A stretch of 47,792 bases of DNA from Bacteroidales bacterium (GTDB lineage: Bacteria; Bacteroidota; Bacteroidia; Bacteroidales; UBA932). Positions 36,403 to 44,718 of this stretch are shown in pieces; positions within the stretch are counted from its first letter, which is position 1; every line of letters starts with the position of its first letter. Under the pieces are notes generated by a model. The model made no database searches. It saw nothing but the letters and a program-made list of their open reading frames with translations, and was not told the DNA's origin. The translations under genes were made by a program, and so were the position numbers. The stretch spans positions 83,784 through 131,575 of the forward strand of contig JAGCYZ010000051.1 of the NCBI GenBank assembly GCA_017960545.1, written 5' to 3'.

Positions 36403-38148
36403 TCAGTTCCCAAAAAGAAGTTTCCGGTCTGCTTCCAGCACGGGTCCGGCAAGTTTTTCAGGGATGAATTTCCACTGGCCCAGAACGGCTTTGTTTCCAA
36501 TTGCGGCAGGGTCCACCACACCGTGTTTTTCTATGTACTGGTATATGAGGTCCCTGATCTCAGGATACTTGGCAACCACCCTCTCGTCTATGTTCTCGGT
36601 ATTGACGCCAGCTCCCCTGACCATGGCGCCGCCGCCACCGCTTGCGCGGTACGACGTCATTGCCACATTGTAGGTTGCATCAAGGCTGAATGCGCTTCCG
36701 TCAGCCATACTGCTTATGGCTACCCTGGAGCCATAAGGCTTGGTCACGTCCACGGTGTAATTGATACCGGCGGCGGAATCGAAGTTGTAAGAGGCTTCGG
36801 CAAAAGACCAGCGCTCCGTACCGGTCCTGGCGTCCGACCTGGGCCTTATGTTCAGGATGTGGTCCCCTGGCTTCTCGTAGGTGTTTATCCACAGGTCATA
36901 GGAGAATTCCAGGAAATCCTTTATCTCCCTGCCTGTCATTTTAACCACAAAGAGCTGGTTCTCATACCTGTACAGGGTGAACATATCGTTGTATATGAGT
37001 TTGCCTGCCTTGACGGTTGCGTTCTGTGTCAGAGGCGCGGCTATGGATATCTGGGCTGGACTGCAGCCAAGGCTTACCGTGTGGAGAAGGTTGGTGTAGT
37101 CGCTCATTCCAAGGAACGCGTCGCTGAATACCATATCCCTGGAAAGTTCTCCGACTTCCTTGAGGGTGAAGGCCTTTACGGCCCGGTAATCTTTGCTGAA
37201 ATACTCCCTCATAGCGGGATCGGCCTTTTCCCTTTCTACAGGAATCAGTGAGGCCTTGTATGTCTTTGAGACTACTTTGCCCTTGTCTGTCTCCACCACA
37301 ATTATCCCGTGGCCTACATTGCTTGCCTTGCTGCCGGTGTTCAGGAGGAGGATGTGGTCGTTCTCGGAGACATACGGGCTGTGGTCGTGCGAGCAGAGGA
37401 GGGCATCAACGCCCTTGAGGCTGTTGAAAAGGTCCAGACCCTGGTTTTCCAGTATGCTTCCGTCCCCTTCTCCTGTTCCTGAATGGACGCTGACAATCAC
37501 CACGTGAGGCTTTTCCTGTGCTATGAGGCGGTCAACATCCTGCTGTACGAGTGGGATGAGAGACTCGAAAGTCATTCCGGACCACAGGTCTTCGTTCATC
37601 CAGGCTTTATTGTTCGCATTGGTATATCCCATCACCAGAACCTTGAGCCCAGCGCGTTCAAATGTCTTGTACACGGGGAAATACGGTTCTCCGTTGTCCG
37701 TGCGTATGGCGTTGCCGCCAAGGAAAGGGATGCCTGCCTTGGCAAGGTCCGCGGCCACCCTGTCATAGACGGGATGGCCTGCCTCAATGTCGTGGTTCCC
37801 TACGGTAATGGCATCGTAACCCATATAAGACATCAGCCTGGGGAAGAGATGCGGGGTTTCCGTATCCACGAAATTGAAATAATAGCTGGCGTTGTCTCCC
37901 TGCAGGCAGTCTCCGGCATCCAGGAGCATTACGTTCTCCGCGCCCACGGTGTTCCGCACGCTGTCAACGTAGTAATTGACGGCGAAAAGGGACCTCTGGG
38001 TTCCCCCTCCCACGTATGTGGAGTCGAACCAGGCTCCGTGTACGTCATTGGTGGATAGGATGTGGAGGACGTGCTGTCCGTCTTTTACTCCGCTGCAGGA
38101 GGCGATTAGTGATGCTGCGGCCATTGCTGCCATTATGTTAATTCTCAT
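36403..38148 (-). CDS. 5'-nucleotidase/UshA-family lipoprotein
   Basis: This 581-residue exported enzyme removes phosphate from nucleotides or related compounds outside the cytoplasm. The lipobox is IASC (Cys18). The metallophosphatase domain has Asp34 and His36 in STNDVHG, LDAGDCLQGD, VGNHDIEAG, VHSGTGEG and CSHDHSP. The C-terminal 5'-nucleotidase substrate domain follows (SDYTNLLHTVSLG, YRYENQLFVVKMTGREIKDFLE, ASGGGGAMVRG). Exact substrate unknown. It lies 9 bases downstream of the outer-membrane-type gene and is probably in the same transcript. Confidence 0.92.
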   Translation of the reverse strand: MRINIMAAMAAASLIASCSGVKDGQHVLHILSTNDVHGAWFDSTYVGGGTQRSLFAVNYYVDSVRNTVGAENVMLLDAGDCLQGDNASYYFNFVDTETPHLFPRLMSYMGYDAITVGNHDIEAGHPVYDRVAADLAKAGIPFLGGNAIRTDNGEPYFPVYKTFERAGLKVLVMGYTNANNKAWMNEDLWSGMTFESLIPLVQQDVDRLIAQEKPHVVIVSVHSGTGEGDGSILENQGLDLFNSLKGVDALLCSHDHSPYVSENDHILLLNTGSKASNVGHGIIVVETDKGKVVSKTYKASLIPVEREKADPAMREYFSKDYRAVKAFTLKEVGELSRDMVFSDAFLGMSDYTNLLHTVSLGCSPAQISIAAPLTQNATVKAGKLIYNDMFTLYRYENQLFVVKMTGREIKDFLEFSYDLWINTYEKPGDHILNIRPRSDARTGTERWSFAEASYNFDSAAGINYTVDVTKPYGSRVAISSMADGSAFSLDATYNVAMTSYRASGGGGAMVRGAGVNTENIDERVVAKYPEIRDLIYQYIEKHGVVDPAAIGNKAVLGQWKFIPEKLAGPVLEADRKLLFGN

Positions 38149-38157
38149 ATCTCAAGA

Positions 38158-39264
38158 TTATCTCCTAGTAAGTTTGTCCAGGTCGAATAAAAGGGTAAGC
38201 ATCTGGTTGGTCCCCCTGTAAACGGGCGGGCAGTCTTCCATTGCCTTGCCGAAGAAGAATTCGAGTGAAACCCTCAGATTGATACAGTCCGATATCCTCG
38301 GCTGGTAGAACAGGCCCAGTTTGTCCATCCAGGACCTGCCTTCCATAGGCCAGGAATAGAAAGGCTCACCGTAATATACGTTGGGGCCGTACGTGCCGTC
38401 GTAATAATAAAGGTCATCCCCCCAGTAAAAGGTGTCTTCTATCCCAAAAGCCTTTTCCTGTATGGTCAGGATGGATTCAAGCCCCCAGGGCATATGCTTT
38501 TCGGTGTCGTGGACCCTGTCCCACTGATAGGTGGCTATGGGACCTGTCCTGAGTGACAGATTCTTTATTCCTATCGCCGAAGAGAAGTCCAGCAACAGAT
38601 ACGGATTGACCATTGTGTTGTCCACCACTCCCCTTACGGTCTGGGATCCGGCATAATGGAACATCGAGGCCGACCAGCCCAAGTTGAACAGGTCCGTGCC
38701 AAAAAGGCTCACCTTACCGGCCGACATTATCCTGAAGGCCTCGCGCCTTGTCAGGCCCTTCATCCCGCACCAGTCAAGTCCCAGTTCGGCATAGACATTG
38801 GGATTGCTGTATTTGAAGAACATTCCCTCGTAGTTGTTGTCCAGGTACCGGACATCGTCACTGAAAAAGGCATCGCTGTAGAATCCTTCGCTGAAAGCGC
38901 GAGGGAAAATGCCGGCAATTGCGCTGAATGTACCGCGATGGCGGCGCACGGGAACATCGGCATTATAGTAAAGGAGCACTTCGTTGAAAACGTCTCCGGC
39001 GGGAAGGCCTTCGCCCATATTCTTGAACAGGTCCACCCCCAAGCGCAGGGTATGGCGCGCCAGGCCGCCCTGGTTCCAGTCTACGCCCACAAGTGGTGTG
39101 AGCCTGGCGGCGTGGAGGGTTCCTGATTTTTCAAAGACATTGCTGCTGCGGTCGAATTCTGAGTTTAGGAAAATATAGTCGAACTTTACATCGTACTTGA
39201 ACTGCTGGGCGGCGGCGCCCAGGCATATTGTTGCAAAAGCAAAAATCAGAGGAAGTCTTTTCAT
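38158..39264 (-). CDS. Probable outer membrane beta-barrel protein, unknown function
   Basis: A 368-residue exported protein (signal MKRLPLIFAFATICLGAAAQ) rich in aromatic-ended alternating strands such as FKYDVKFDYIFLN and ARLTPLVGVDW, with a final strand QMLTLLFDLDKLTRR. That pattern suggests a barrel or beta-helical envelope protein. Several Trp/Tyr-rich loops (WGDDLYYYDGTYGPN) could be surface-exposed. No family recognised. Cotranscribed with the nucleotidase, divergent from the GSCFA gene. Confidence 0.65.
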   Translation of the reverse strand: MKRLPLIFAFATICLGAAAQQFKYDVKFDYIFLNSEFDRSSNVFEKSGTLHAARLTPLVGVDWNQGGLARHTLRLGVDLFKNMGEGLPAGDVFNEVLLYYNADVPVRRHRGTFSAIAGIFPRAFSEGFYSDAFFSDDVRYLDNNYEGMFFKYSNPNVYAELGLDWCGMKGLTRREAFRIMSAGKVSLFGTDLFNLGWSASMFHYAGSQTVRGVVDNTMVNPYLLLDFSSAIGIKNLSLRTGPIATYQWDRVHDTEKHMPWGLESILTIQEKAFGIEDTFYWGDDLYYYDGTYGPNVYYGEPFYSWPMEGRSWMDKLGLFYQPRISDCINLRVSLEFFFGKAMEDCPPVYRGTNQMLTLLFDLDKLTRR

Positions 39265-39274
39265 AAAATAAATA

Positions 39275-39282
39275 GTAAATTT
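39275..39282 (+). promoter_or_regulatory. -7 box (TAAATTTG) of the GSCFA gene
   Basis: Exact TAnnTTTG, 20 bases before the ATG at 39303. Only 3 bases from the opposite-strand box. Confidence 0.5.
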
Positions 39283-39285
39283 GAT

Positions 39286-39293
39286 GCAAAGAT
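39286..39293 (-). promoter_or_regulatory. -7 box (TATCTTTG) of the outer-membrane protein/nucleotidase operon
   Basis: Minus-strand TATCTTTG, 21 bases before the ATG at 39264. Confidence 0.5.
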
Positions 39294-39302
39294 ATAGATT
39301 CC

Positions 39303-40148
39303 ATGAAACTCTTCACATCCCTAAATATAGGGAAATCTGGCGTAAAAATAAGCGTCGAGGATAATATTTTAGTACTCGGAAGCTGTTTTGCAGACTCCGT
39401 GGGAGCCAGGATGCTCCACTCCGGGATGGACGTTTGTGTCAATCCCTTCGGCACGCTGTACAATCCCCTGTCCATAGCCAAGGCCGTCCGCAGGCTCTCT
39501 TCCGGGGAACCTTTCAAGGAGGATGATTGCGTTCAGATGGGGGCAGGAGCAGGCCTGGTGTGTTCCTTTTCGCACCATACTTCATTCGCGCGCAAGGAGC
39601 AGGAAGATTTCCTGTCCAACGCCAATGCCTCTCTAAAGGAGGCCTGCAACAAATGGAAATCGTGCAATAAGGTCATAATATCTCTGGGAACGGTCTGGTG
39701 TTATTTCCGCGACGGCGAGGTGGTTTCAAACTGCCTCAAGCGGCCGCAGGCGGAGTTTGAGCGCAAGGCGCTGAGCCTTGCACAGACCACCTCCGTCCTG
39801 CGCGGGATCATTGAGGAGAATCCCGGCAAGGAGTTCATCTTTACCGTAAGCCCCATACGTCACCTGGCAGACGGGGCGCACGCAAACCAGCTCAGCAAGG
39901 CCACCCTGCTGCTTGCCGTGCAGGATGTGCTGGGCCCCGGACGCGAATACTTCCCCGCTTACGAGATACTCCTGGACGAGCTGCGCGACTACCGCTTCTA
40001 CGCCGAGGACCTCTCCCACCCAAGCAATGTGGCGGAAGAATATATATGGGAAAAATTCGTGGGCTTTGCCGTACCGGAAGACCAATGGGAGACCCTGAAC
40101 CGGAACCTCAAGGCCTGGCGTCACAGCCAGCACAGGCCTATGCATTGA
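39303..40148 (+). CDS. GSCFA-domain protein
   Basis: 281 residues with the namesake motif LGSCFADSVGARML and NPFGTLYNPLSI early in the chain. Later motifs are FSHHTSFARKEQ, VIISLGTVWCYF and FTVSPIRHLADG, with a final YAEDLSHPSNVAEEY. The family resembles SGNH/GDSL hydrolases: the Ser in GSCF would be the nucleophile and the Asp/His near the C-terminus (DLSHPS) the catalytic dyad. No signal peptide, so cytoplasmic. The substrate is unknown. Confidence 0.9.
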   Translation: MKLFTSLNIGKSGVKISVEDNILVLGSCFADSVGARMLHSGMDVCVNPFGTLYNPLSIAKAVRRLSSGEPFKEDDCVQMGAGAGLVCSFSHHTSFARKEQEDFLSNANASLKEACNKWKSCNKVIISLGTVWCYFRDGEVVSNCLKRPQAEFERKALSLAQTTSVLRGIIEENPGKEFIFTVSPIRHLADGAHANQLSKATLLLAVQDVLGPGREYFPAYEILLDELRDYRFYAEDLSHPSNVAEEYIWEKFVGFAVPEDQWETLNRNLKAWRHSQHRPMH

Positions 40149-40174
40149 AAATAAAGAATCATTCACTATTTTTG
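40145..40174 (+). promoter_or_regulatory. Promoter of ffh (TTG-N19-TATTTTTG)
   Basis: TTG at 40145-40147 and TATTTTTG at 40167-40174, spacing 19, 19 bases before the ffh ATG. The TTG overlaps the stop region of the GSCFA gene. Confidence 0.7.
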
Positions 40175-40193
40175 CAGTCCCAAATTCCAATAT

Positions 40194-41516
40194 ATGTTTG
40201 AAAATTTAACCGAGAGACTGGAACGTTCCTTCAAGATACTCAAAGGCGAAGGAAAAATCACAGATATAAACATATCCGAAACCCTGAAGGATATCCGCAG
40301 GGCGCTGCTTGACGCTGATGTAAGTTACAAGGTTGCAAAGGATTTCTGCGACCGCGTAAAGCAGAAAGCCATAGGCCAGAACGTACTGACGGCCGTGAAG
40401 CCGCAGCAGATGATGGTCAAGATTGTCCACGACGAGCTTGCGGAATTTATGGGCAGCGAGCACCAGGAGATCAACATCAAGGGCAATCCCGCCGTAGTCC
40501 TCATAGCAGGTCTCAACGGTTCCGGTAAGACAACCTTCAGTGCAAAGCTTGCCCTGAACATCAAGAGCAAGCGCGGAATGAAGGTTCTCCTTGCAGCGTG
40601 CGACGCCTTCCGTCCCGCAGCCATAGAGCAGTTGAAAACCCTTGGAGCCCAGGTGGATGTTCCCGTTTTCTCCATTGAGGGAGAATCAGATCCCGTGAAG
40701 ATCGCCACCGCCGCGATAGCCCAGGCCAAGAGGGACGGCATAAGCGTGGTGATAGTGGATACTGCCGGACGCCTTGCCGTCGATCAGGAGCTGATGGACG
40801 AGATCTCTGCAATGAAAGAGGCCACCAACCCTACGGAGACTCTGTTTGTAGTTGACGCAATGACAGGTCAGGACGCCGTGGAGACCGCCAAGGCTTTCAA
40901 CGAAAGGCTTGACTTTGACGGCGTGGTACTCACCAAGATGGACGGTGACACCCGCGGAGGTGCTGCCCTTTCCATCAAGGCCGTGGTTGGCAAACCCATC
41001 AAGTTTGTCTCCACAGGAGAGAAGATGGAGGCGCTTGACATATTCTACCCTGCCCGTATCGCTGACCGAATCCTGGGAATGGGAGACATCGTTTCCTTTG
41101 TGGAGAAGGCCCAGGAGCAGTTTGACGAGAAAGAAGCCCGCGAGCTCAAGAAGAAACTGGCCAAGGACCAGTTCACCCTGAACGATTTCTACAAGCAGCT
41201 CCAGCAGGTGAAGAAGATGGGTAATATGAAGGACCTGGCATCAATGATCCCCGGCGTGGGCAAAGCCCTCAAGGACGTGGACATCCCTGACGATGCGTTC
41301 AAGACAACCGAAGCCATCATCCTCAGTATGACTCCATACGAGAAAGAGCATCCTGAATGCCTGAACGGTTCACGCCGCCGCAGGATTGCGGCGGGAAGCG
41401 GCACTTCCCTGCCTGAGGTCAACAAGCTCCTCAAACAGTTCGAGGGATCCAGGAAAATGATGAAGATGGCGGCTACCGGAGCCCTTCAGCAGCAGCTGAA
41501 AAACTTCCGCAGATAA
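40194..41516 (+). CDS. ffh: Signal recognition particle protein Ffh
   Basis: Ffh, with SRP RNA, brings ribosomes making membrane proteins to FtsY. The 440 residues have the N domain (1-95), the GTPase G domain with GLNGSGKTT (106-114), DTAGR and TKMDGDTRGGA, and the methionine-rich M domain (about 300-440) containing GKALKDVDIPDD and SRRRRIAAGSGTS, the RNA-binding loop. Length is normal. It has its own promoter and terminator. Confidence 0.97.
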   Translation: MFENLTERLERSFKILKGEGKITDINISETLKDIRRALLDADVSYKVAKDFCDRVKQKAIGQNVLTAVKPQQMMVKIVHDELAEFMGSEHQEINIKGNPAVVLIAGLNGSGKTTFSAKLALNIKSKRGMKVLLAACDAFRPAAIEQLKTLGAQVDVPVFSIEGESDPVKIATAAIAQAKRDGISVVIVDTAGRLAVDQELMDEISAMKEATNPTETLFVVDAMTGQDAVETAKAFNERLDFDGVVLTKMDGDTRGGAALSIKAVVGKPIKFVSTGEKMEALDIFYPARIADRILGMGDIVSFVEKAQEQFDEKEARELKKKLAKDQFTLNDFYKQLQQVKKMGNMKDLASMIPGVGKALKDVDIPDDAFKTTEAIILSMTPYEKEHPECLNGSRRRRIAAGSGTSLPEVNKLLKQFEGSRKMMKMAATGALQQQLKNFRR

Positions 41517-41539
41517 TCCAAAATACCGTTTTCATAAAA

Positions 41540-41582
41540 AACCTCCAAAAAAATTCAAATAAGTTTTGGAGGTTTAATTTTT
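41540..41582 (+). terminator. Terminator of ffh
   Basis: AACCTCCAAAA (41540-41550) pairs perfectly with TTTTGGAGGTT (41564-41574), followed by TAATTTTTT. It overlaps the promoter of the next gene. Confidence 0.85.
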
Positions 41583-41595
41583 TGTTATACCTTTG
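41566..41595 (+). promoter_or_regulatory. Promoter of the ABC/GntR/DUF2807 cassette (TTG-N19-TACCTTTG)
   Basis: TTG (41566-41568) lies inside the 3' arm of the ffh terminator; TACCTTTG is at 41588-41595; the ATG follows 33 bases later. Confidence 0.65.
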
Positions 41596-41628
41596 CAGTG
41601 TACTATTGAACTAATACACTATAAAGAT

Positions 41629-42456
41629 ATGATTAAAATTAACGACCTGGCTTTCAGCTACGGCTCCGAACCGGTACTGAAAAACATCACGATGACACTT
41701 GAAGAAGGCAGGATCTACGGCCTTCTTGGAGAGAACGGCGTGGGCAAGACCACCCTTCTGACTCTTCTGTGCGGCCTCAAGAAGCCCAACTCCGGCAGCA
41801 TTGACATAGACGGCACGGATCCTTTCAAAAGGGACCCCAATCTTTACAAGGAACTCTATTACGTTCCTGACGAGGTCTCTCCCCTGCACCAGACAGCCCG
41901 CCTGTTCGCAAAGAACACCGGAGTGTTCTGGCCAAACTTCAGCATGGACCTTTTCCTTACAATTATGAAAGAAATGGAAGTGGAGCCTGACAAGAAGATG
42001 GACGCTATGTCCGCCGGCCAGCTCAAGAAGACATACCTGAGCTTTGCACTGGCCTGCAAACCCCGCTACCTGTTTATGGACGAGCCCACCAACGGCCTTG
42101 ACATCCCTTCCAAGTCCCAGTTCCGCGCAGCGGTAAGCAAATACACCGCGGAGGACTCCACCATTGTAATCTCCACCCATCAGGTAAGGGACCTTGAGAA
42201 CATCATAGACCCCATCATCATCCTTGACAGGCAGGATGTCCTGGTCAACGCCTCGCTGGAGAAAATCGCCTCCAAACTCACGTTCGACTACGGCACCACG
42301 CTTCACCCCGAGAGCCTCTACAGCGAGCAGCTTCCCGGCGGCTTCATCCAGGTGCTCCTGAACACAGACGGACTGGAGACCAAGGTGAACATCGAAGCCC
42401 TGTTCAACGCAGTGCACAAGAACAAAGACCTTATCAAGAACCTTCTGAACGAATAG
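41629..42456 (+). CDS. ABC transporter ATP-binding protein
   Basis: A 275-residue ABC ATPase: Walker A GENGVGKTT (34-42), Q-loop region, signature MSAGQLKKTYL (one change from LSGGQ), Walker B LFMDEPTNGLD and the switch His in STHQVRDLE. It drives the membrane partner encoded 4 bases downstream. I use ATG 41629; the longer frame would begin upstream, within the promoter. The variant with a YtrA-type GntR regulator in the same operon resembles the envelope-stress ABC systems of Firmicutes; the substrate is unknown. Confidence 0.92.
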   Translation: MIKINDLAFSYGSEPVLKNITMTLEEGRIYGLLGENGVGKTTLLTLLCGLKKPNSGSIDIDGTDPFKRDPNLYKELYYVPDEVSPLHQTARLFAKNTGVFWPNFSMDLFLTIMKEMEVEPDKKMDAMSAGQLKKTYLSFALACKPRYLFMDEPTNGLDIPSKSQFRAAVSKYTAEDSTIVISTHQVRDLENIIDPIIILDRQDVLVNASLEKIASKLTFDYGTTLHPESLYSEQLPGGFIQVLLNTDGLETKVNIEALFNAVHKNKDLIKNLLNE

Positions 42457-42460
42457 AGCC

Positions 42461-43255
42461 ATGAACAAGATATTTTCATTTGACAGATTCTTCAAGTACT
42501 TCAAGTACGATCTGGTAAACGCAAAGAGCAACTTTGGGCTTTCAATGCTCATCCTGGGCTTCCTGCCCATTATGGCTTACATAGTCGCCAACCTGTTCAG
42601 CCTGATATTCACCGGCGAATGGGTGGCCGGAGACACGGGAAGCGCCATCAGCGGCATAGCGATTGGAGCTACCTTTACCATTTCCTGCATTATCCTGGGA
42701 GTGAAACTCTACGGAAGCCTCACTGACAAGAAGGCTGGCAGCAACTGGATTATGATCCCCGCTTCCACATTCGAGAAATTCCTCTCAATGTTCCTTATTG
42801 TCTTTATCATCGTTCCCGTATGCCTTGCCGCAATGCTTGTAGTCAGCGACTTGATACTGAGCCTCCTGCCGGGATATACAACTATTACCGGCCTGATAGG
42901 CAAAGGTGCTGCCGAAATGGCGAACAATGGGTTCAAGGTCAAGTACCTGCCTATGATATGGCTTATGTGGGGCCAGTATGCGTTGGCCTTCCTGCTTGGC
43001 GCAATCATATTCAAGAAGGCGAAGGTGGCTAAGACAATCCTCTGGATGTTCATAATAGGCACCGTCTTTGGAATTATCTTTACAAAACTCCTTGGAATGA
43101 CAGACATAGCGGAGCATTTTTTCAGCGGCATCAGCAATGCGAGCATATCCGGCGTACAGTCAAGGATCAACTGGTTCCTGAACATATCCTGGTTCGGATG
43201 GGTAGCAGTCCTTGCCGCCGGCATCTTCTGGAGACTCAAAACAATCAAACACTAG
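42461..43255 (+). CDS. ABC-2-type membrane permease
   Basis: A 264-residue protein with six hydrophobic segments (SMLILGFLPIMAYIVANLFSLIF, ISGIAIGATFTISCIILGV, FLSMFLIVFIIVPVCLAAML, YALAFLLGAIIF, ILWMFIIGTVFGIIF, WFGWVAVLAAGIFW) and no catalytic motif. Position between the ATPase and GntR genes identifies it as the transporter's membrane subunit. It may export or sense a lipid or envelope compound; this is inferred from layout only. Confidence 0.8.
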   Translation: MNKIFSFDRFFKYFKYDLVNAKSNFGLSMLILGFLPIMAYIVANLFSLIFTGEWVAGDTGSAISGIAIGATFTISCIILGVKLYGSLTDKKAGSNWIMIPASTFEKFLSMFLIVFIIVPVCLAAMLVVSDLILSLLPGYTTITGLIGKGAAEMANNGFKVKYLPMIWLMWGQYALAFLLGAIIFKKAKVAKTILWMFIIGTVFGIIFTKLLGMTDIAEHFFSGISNASISGVQSRINWFLNISWFGWVAVLAAGIFWRLKTIKH

Positions 43256-43261
43256 AGCTTT

Positions 43262-43600
43262 ATGGAATTCGACCCCAATAAACCCATTTATCTTCAGATC
43301 TGCGACGCGATATGCGAGCAGATACTGGACGGAAGGCTCAAGGCCGAAGACCGGATACCTTCCGTACGGGAATACGGTGCGGACATCGGGGTGAACCCCA
43401 ACACCGTGGCCCGTTCCTACGAGAAACTTACCGATTCCGGTATAATCTATACCAAGCGCGGACTGGGTTACTTTGTCACCGCGGAAGCGCGTGAAAGAGT
43501 TTTACAGATGGAAAAGAAACGTTTCATGGAAGAGGACGTCCCCGCTTTCCTCAAAAAGATGTCATTACTTGAGATTGACCCTAAAGAAATATTGAAATGA
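43262..43600 (+). CDS. GntR-family regulator (YtrA type)
   Basis: A 112-residue repressor-like protein made only of a winged helix (residues 1-75, with QICDAICEQILDGRLKAEDRIPSVREYGADIGVNPNTVARSYEKL) and a short helical tail. Lack of an effector domain is typical of YtrA members, which usually control the ABC transporter genes beside them. It lies 6 bases after the permease and overlaps the next gene by 4 bases (ATGA). Confidence 0.9.
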   Translation: MEFDPNKPIYLQICDAICEQILDGRLKAEDRIPSVREYGADIGVNPNTVARSYEKLTDSGIIYTKRGLGYFVTAEARERVLQMEKKRFMEEDVPAFLKKMSLLEIDPKEILK

Positions 43601-44337
43601 AAAAGAGCATAATTATATTTGGCGCGGCCGTATTGCTGGGCCTCACCTGCTCCAGCTGCAGGTTCATAACGATAGACCAGGACAAACTTGGCAAGGATAA
43701 CATAACAATCAGTTCAGGCGTGGACCTTGGCAACAAGGACGTCATCAAGGGATCCGACCGCGAGGTCTCAAGGGATTTCTCCAGCCTGGGAGAGATCAGG
43801 ACCCTGGTGATTGACGGCAGCGCGGACGTGACCGTAAGGCAGTCTGAGAACCCTGTCCTGTCCATTGAACTGCCGGCCAACCTGGAGGATTACCTCAGGG
43901 TGGACTATGACAACGGAAAGTGCAATATATACCTGGACCGCTCCCACAGGTACACCAACGCATCCTTCGACATCATCCTTGGCACCTCTACACTTGAAAA
44001 GCTTTCAATCAACGGAGCCAGCGACATAGAGATGGGCAGGATGACCCTTGGAGACCTTGCCATTGAGATCAACGGAACCGGTGACGTGGACATCCATCAC
44101 ATCACCTGCGGAGACCTCTCCATAGAGATAAACGGAGCAGGCGAGATTGATGCCCAGAATATGGACTGCAAGTCCATCACTGCGGAAATCAACGGAGCCG
44201 GCGAAATAGACCTGGGAGGAAAATGCGTCGACCTTGACGCGCGGATTTCCGGCACCGGAAGCGTTGACGTGACAAGGCTGGAATGCTCCGGAAGGAAGAA
44301 CGTCCACAGGGACGGACTGGTTAATATAAAGATCTAA
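43597..44337 (+). CDS. DUF2807 (GIN-domain) lipoprotein with repeats
   Basis: This 246-residue exported protein has a lipoprotein-type signal (LTCSSC, Cys about 21). The mature part is DUF2807, a right-handed beta-helix of unknown function often called an autotransporter adhesin head. Four short imperfect repeats are visible, INGASDIEMG, INGTGDVDI, INGAGEIDA and INGAGEIDL, followed by ISGTGSVDV, fitting successive coils. As the last gene of an ABC/GntR operon it may sense or protect the envelope. Confidence 0.88.
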   Translation: MKKSIIIFGAAVLLGLTCSSCRFITIDQDKLGKDNITISSGVDLGNKDVIKGSDREVSRDFSSLGEIRTLVIDGSADVTVRQSENPVLSIELPANLEDYLRVDYDNGKCNIYLDRSHRYTNASFDIILGTSTLEKLSINGASDIEMGRMTLGDLAIEINGTGDVDIHHITCGDLSIEINGAGEIDAQNMDCKSITAEINGAGEIDLGGKCVDLDARISGTGSVDVTRLECSGRKNVHRDGLVNIKI

Positions 44338-44712
44338 CTACTGTTTGGATAAGGAGCGCCACCGTTCCGCCGTCATACCCATCACTTCGGCGAACTGGCG
44401 CCTGAAATCCGATTTGTCAGCGATGCCCGCTTTCTGCCCTGCGGCAGTGGCGGGCATTGTGGGATGCAGGCGCAGAAGGCTTGCCGCATACGCCACCCTC
44501 TGCCGCTTTCGGAAAGACAGGAAACGGGTCCCGAGGACTTCCGGGCAGAACCAGGCCAGCTGTTCCCTTGTGATGTCCAGGTCGCGGGCAATCGTCTCGT
44601 AAGTGCAGTCCATACAATACTTGCGCCCTGCAGTCCATTGGTACAGGGCGTCAAGTATCTTCTCTTTTATAGCGGCTTCTTCCTTTGAGAGACGCCGTCG
44701 GGATCGGGACAT
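44338..44712 (-). CDS. Short AraC-type helix-turn-helix protein
   Basis: This 124-residue protein lacks a sensor domain. Its C-terminal region (GQKAGIADKSDFRRQFAEVMGMTAERWR) matches the second HTH and FxxxFG-type end of AraC DNA-binding domains, and an earlier DLDITREQLAWFCPE resembles the first HTH. A basic N-terminus (SRSRRRL) precedes it. It follows the DUF4301 gene by 6 bases and may regulate or be regulated with it. Confidence 0.7.
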   Translation of the reverse strand: MSRSRRRLSKEEAAIKEKILDALYQWTAGRKYCMDCTYETIARDLDITREQLAWFCPEVLGTRFLSFRKRQRVAYAASLLRLHPTMPATAAGQKAGIADKSDFRRQFAEVMGMTAERWRSLSKQ

Positions 44713-44718
44713 AAAACT

